A DNA stretch of 64,000 bases from assembly GCA_023105745.1 (NCBI GenBank), contig JALGQZ010000002.1, forward strand, positions 76,177,285 through 76,241,284, given 5' to 3'. Source of the DNA: Austropuccinia psidii. Its lineage: Eukaryota; Basidiomycota; Pucciniomycetes; Pucciniales; Sphaerophragmiaceae. Positions 59,231 through 64,000 of this stretch are shown piece after piece; positions within the stretch are counted from its first letter, which is position 1; each line of letters starts with the position of its first letter. Both the position numbers and the translations under genes were made by a program. Below the pieces are notes generated by a model. It ran no database searches and had not been told where the DNA came from. It saw nothing but the letters and a program-made list of their open reading frames with translations.

Positions 59231-61358
59231 AACTTTCGGCTAGAAACTACCTTCCAACTGCAATTTTTGTCGTTTTCCTTTTTGCATGCTTTGACTTCAT
59301 TCGATTTGCATCGCTTTTCATATTTAAATGAATATGTGTCAGACATTGGGCTATAGAGTCTGGTATCCAAACCTATTTCAACTCGTTACTAACAATTCTA
59401 GGAGCTTCTCGTTTGGTTTCTTTTTGGATTTTAATTTCGTCTCATTCAATCGCAAGGTCTCAAAGCCAGAATCTTCAGCAATTTCATACCCCAAGCATAA
59501 TAATCAAGTGCCTAGTAGATCATAATCACCTGCTGTAATTGTGCATGTTCATAGACAAATTCTGAATGATATTCAATATGCTTGCTATTAGGTAAGCAAA
59601 CAGTCATCCTTATTTTTATATTCATCCCATCTACCGTGGTTGTACCGTACCTTCGTTATGCTTAACCAACTCAAATCGGTGAAATGTTTCTCTGAGCTCA
59701 TTGCCATGCCTTCCTATGCTTCAACTCATATAAGCTTCCTAAAATAAAAAAAGATGGCACAAAATGATTGATAGTAATATTTGGAAGCTTAATGAAGCTG
59801 CACTTCCCCTTATGCCTTCATTTCTCTTGTGTTTTGTTTTGGAAAAGACCAAGCTTGAAGTGTTCTTATGAAAAGCTTTTTGGGGACCATATCGCTTTGT
59901 TTTTTTTATTGAAAAATGCTGGATTTTTGATATCTTTTCTGTTTGATTCTTATTTTATTCTGCTTTTAAGTCTTCATTTTTTATTCTTGAATTATGTTTA
60001 TATTAAGTTTTTTACTTTCTATAATCCATAGTGAAAAAAACTGCATATATCATGAAAGCAGTGACAGAGAATGGTAAGCTTCCATTCAATAAACAACTGA
60101 TAGTTCTTAATTAGTTGAACATTGGCATACTGGTGTTAAGTGGCATTTTGCAATAGTGCAAAGGAAGATTATCATCAGCCTTTGAAAGATGACAGCTTCT
60201 GGGAAACTGGAGTCACAAATGCATGATCATTGACTATTTTTACAGTAGTAATCATCGGAAGGCTATTGATGTTAAAAGGTCAACAATGATTGACCATCTT
60301 CACAGAAACAGCCTCACATCTGCTACTACTGTAATGATCAAATATAATCATCATCCCACAGAAGAATTACAACAGCATCCCAATGGATGCCACTGCATCT
60401 AAAACCTTCAGCTTGTTTTATCAATTCTAAAATTCATCAGTTCACAAAATAATAAATTTTTCATTGAGAAGATGGTGGTATGGTTATTTTCATGCTTTTT
60501 GTTATACAAATAAACAATTGAGACTTTTTGCAAAAACATTTTTCTTCAAAATCACATTTTTCATCTAAAAAAGGAACTTAACTTTATGAATTTGTGTTTC
60601 AAACACAGACTTGAAAATAATAATAAGAAAGTCAATTTCATCTAATAATTCAAATGATTTTTTTGTAGTAACATTGAGAAAGAAGAGGAAGAATGTATGA
60701 TCCAGAATGAAATTGTATCTCTTCCTAAAATAAGAATTTGAGAAAAGTAATTGGAGAATAAGAATATTTAATTTCCTGAAAAATAAGCAGAGAAGACTCA
60801 TGATAAATGAGGGAGAATTTGTGGAGATTTTTTTGATGTTAAATCTTTTTAGCTCAGCTCATGCATATATAGGCTTTGTTTATCCTGTTTTCTAAAAAAA
60901 CATCAATGCTCCCTATAATGAAGCTTTATTTATTGAAAGGTTTTATAGCTTCACCTGAGGTATGAAGATTAAATATCTGAAGCTCCATAGTTACGATACA
61001 TATGAAGAATATCTTCTCTTGACTTATATATATATATATATATATCAAGCCAATCAAATCACTTTACAATAAAGACTTTGGAAAGCCCATTTGACAAAAT
61101 AGTGGATTTACATTTTCTGATAGAAATATGGAAAAAGCTGTCCTTGTGATAATAGCTATGTTCAAAATGTTTCATTTCAATGTATAAATCAGCTCTTTGG
61201 ATTCTTGAAGCTAACAAAGATCTATGATATGGAAATGAGCTTGTAAAATTAATATTATCCAAAAGATTATTTTAATAAAAAGAACATGCAAGAGCTATGT
61301 AGAATAAATTTATATTCTATAGTTGTCTTGTGGTGAAAAATAAACTAGAATAAATTAG
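59231..61358. other. AT-rich intergenic stretch
   Basis: Only short, unconvincing open frames on both strands. A (TA)n microsatellite of about 21 bp lies at 61,025-61,045. The first few hundred bases probably include the 3' UTR of PIG-H. Confidence 0.45.
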
Positions 61359-61363
61359 ATATG

Positions 61364-62125
61364 TGTCACAGGGGCTCTTTGAAGTGAAGAGGGCATGGCA
61401 CTCAGTAAACTGGGACTCACTTATGGAGGGCTCAAGGATGGAATAAGATTGAGTACACTTAATAGTGTAAGTAATATAGAACTAATAATAAGATAAAGAT
61501 AAGAAAACCAGCAACAAAGTAATAAGAGTTAAGAACAAAAGAGACAACCACAAACAAGTCCAAGTCCACTGTTTCAACCTGTCAGAAAGAAAGAGAAGAG
61601 TTAATAAGAATATTGCCACCACAACTCTACTGAACAGGTGAGGAGAATATGCAAAGACCAACTTAATACCAATAAATATGATACCCAAAAATAAGATTAA
61701 GAATATTCATTAAATAATAAATCATCTATATTAATTAACTGGGTAAAAGTCCCCAGAGGGAGGAAGAGGAGCTGGTATATGTGAGATTCCACCAGCTCTG
61801 ATACAAAGAGCAAATTTTCTTGAGAGGAATCTTAATTTTATCTGGTTCGAATAATACAATCCCTGTATGTATGTACAGGGTCTGTACAAGAGGTTTAGTG
61901 GAGTTGGGTGATTATACAGTTTCAGTATTGTGAATCCAAAACTGTATTTAGAATATCCAGCCTGTACAAGTATTGACAGACTGTATTGATGAACCAAGCT
62001 GTATGCATGTTTCAGAAAGAATATTTGCTCAAGCTGATTCCTGATACACATACTTGATTTGCTTGTTTTATGAGTTTGAGTGGCTTTAAGGTTGAATACC
62101 CTTATCCCTGATAGTGGCTGTGACA
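61364..62125 (+). mobile_element. Repeat E copy 2: short LTR-like element
   Basis: 762 bp, with perfect 8-bp inverted ends TGTCACAG...CTGTGACA, flanked by ATATG (61,359-61,363 and 62,126-62,130). TG/CA ends plus a 5-bp duplication indicate a solo LTR, although a small non-coding element cannot be excluded. It sits directly against the start of the family-A LTR at 62,131. Confidence 0.85.
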
Positions 62126-62130
62126 ATATG

Positions 62131-64000
62131 TGTGAGCCTTTGAGATATGACCACGTACCCAATAAGGTCACAAAAAAGACTCAGAACAATTATACCTTTA
62201 ATATAATTATATTAAAATTACTTAGAATAATTATACATTAAGAATAATTACTTAAATATACAAAAAATACCATAAATTGGTACAAAAATTGGTTTAACTT
62301 AAAAAACAATGAATCAACATGTAAAATAAATTATACCATTGGATTCCCCATGGAAAAATACACATATACCATTTTTATGGCATATCTGTAAAGTCAATAT
62401 TTAAGGAATTATAAGGTATAATACCTTATAAAAATCATAAAACCTTATTTATCTCAAGAACTAATGAAACAACATGTGAAATAAATTGTACCAGTGGATT
62501 CCCCATGAAACTCCACACATAAAACAATTAATAAACCAATTTCCAATGTTAATACTTAAGGAATTATCCTGAATATATGCACTTTTTTGGTCAACGCATA
62601 TATTCAAGGATCATAGCTAATATCTTCTAAACTATACATGATAGAATGATGAACCAAAAATAAAGTCACCACGTAATTACTGTAAGAACACAGATATGAA
62701 CTTTATTTTACAAATTATAAACAAGGTTAAAACCTATGATGAATTATTGATAAAAATCAACAGAGCTGTTGACCACTTTGTTGTGAAAGTGTTCCAAACT
62801 TAAAAAAAAGTATACAGTCGGATTCTCCTAGCTCATTCGTGAAGAATGATGTAATTTTTATTATTAAATTCAGGGTATAACCCCCTGAAATCAAGGTTTG
62901 AAGTTTAAAATATTGAATTTTGACAGAAAAGATGAGTTACAAGAAAAATCATTAAAATTAGATTTTTGATTATGTAATGAAAAGCTCTTGGAAGCATAAT
63001 GAGGTTATGCCAGGCTATCAGAATTCACTCTCTGAATTTCTGTAGCGTGTAAATCTTAAAAGTTATTGAGGATCAAAGTTTGAGCTTAATTTGAGCAGTT
63101 ATGATCACATACTGTAGCCTTAATTTAAGTTTAACAGTCTTAAGAGTGATAAAATTGGTGAATACTATTAGTTTATGATTAAAACTAATAAAATCCACGA
63201 AATTTGGGGTTCTGCCAAGCCTCTGATGTCATCAAACTTAGAGTTATAGTGATAACTCTAAATAATGGTGTAATAATGATGTAATATGGTTTGATCATGA
63301 TGTAATCACCCTCAAACCTTAAAATATTGATCAATTCCAGTGGATATGATCAGTACACGTCTACTAGAAGCCTTTTGGACTCTAGGAGGGAGGTATTTAC
63401 TATAAATAGAGCTCTTTTTACTCTATTTACCCCTCAGACGCATCAAAAACATTAAAACAATTAAATAAAAGGTAATTTCTTTATTCTTTATATATAAAAT
63501 TCTTATATTATTAAAGACCAAAGACCATCTTAATATTAATCACTATTTTTACGTGATTAAATCAATTCTTTAATTGTTTTTGCTATAAATCTCTCTAAAA
63601 AGCTCATTTCCACGTAAAATCAAGAAATTTAGTAAATTCTCTTTATTTTTATTGTAAATACAATTTGAAAAAGTTGTATTATATTCTTTTGGCGTAAAAT
63701 ATCTCAAAATTATTATTTTAAGTGTTAAAAGTAGGTTATTTCATCTTATTATAATAATTTCTCTCTTATTATTACTCTTAATAATTCTTATTTAATATAA
63801 ATAGTATTTATATTAATATATAACTTTAATATTAGTAATATTATTGTTATTAATTGTTCTTTATTTATAAAAAACAGTTTTTTACGCCTTTATTATTTGT
63901 TGGTAACAATAATAAGGAGCTTTATAATATATTCATCATTTTATATTAATATATTATTTATAATATTATAATTTCATATAATATTAATTATATTATTATA
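62131..64000 (+). repeat. Family-A LTR, cut by the window end
   Basis: It begins TGTGAGCCTTTGAGATATGACC, the reverse complement of the outer ends of element A, and follows the family to the window edge. TATA box TATAAATA at 63,401-63,408. It is either a 5' LTR of an element lying to the right or a solo LTR. Confidence 0.88.

Noticed and set aside
61025..61045. (TA)n run as a special structure
   Set aside because: A simple microsatellite of about ten units in AT-rich sequence.
1..64000. CRISPR arrays, bacterial operons, rRNA or tRNA genes
   Set aside because: No regularly spaced repeats, no tRNA cloverleaf with A and B boxes and no rRNA segments were noticed; genes have spliceosomal introns.

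Overview
The window looks like a repeat-dense stretch of a large fungal genome, most likely a rust (Pucciniales). The gag-pol and overlapping-frame protein text resembles, from memory only, predicted proteins of the myrtle rust Austropuccinia psidii; the species is an inference. Only about 4 kb (roughly 55.5-59.3 kb) is host gene space. Almost everything else is LTR retrotransposon, very AT-rich and almost free of CpG, while the host island is richer in G+C and CpG.

Layout. 1-1683 is the end of a family-A LTR inserted in an old integrase fragment. 2800-5135 is a broken Tnp2-type DNA transposase, cut by element A. Element A (5136-47229, minus strand) is a roughly 10.7 kb Ty3/Gypsy chromovirus whose 5' LTR was hit twice: by element B (14757-35243, plus strand, TSD AGAGT) and by element D (35927-46820, minus strand, TSD CATAT). 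Element C (17629-27724, plus strand, TSD GATTG) sits inside the gag region of B. C is the youngest: its two LTRs differ by one substitution and one homopolymer indel as far as I can see, and it has an unbroken 1974-codon gag-pol. A, B and D carry stops or frameshifts. Further right are solo or partial LTRs of the B family, two copies of a 763-bp LTR-like repeat (E) with 5-bp duplications, and another family-A LTR at the right edge.

Most interesting signal. All four elements have a second reading frame, here called ORF X, overlapping the N-terminal part of Gag in the +1 frame. A leader exon (AG|TG TCT, 117-198 nt, always a multiple of 3) is followed by a 62-87 nt intron that contains the Gag-Pol start codon. 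In B, C and D, splicing that intron removes the Gag-Pol ATG and joins the leader in frame with ORF X. B and D also show a second short intron in ORF X that bridges stop codons. The frames close exactly in B, C and D, giving products of 272-282 residues. This suggests a splice switch between unspliced RNA (Gag-Pol) and spliced RNA (protein X). I do not recognise X, and its function is unknown.

Host genes. PIG-A/GPI3 (minus, seven exons, 496 codons) and PIG-H/GPI15 (plus, four exons, 171 codons) lie head to head about 0.7 kb apart. Both are subunits of the GPI-GlcNAc transferase that starts GPI-anchor synthesis at the ER, so a shared bidirectional promoter is likely.
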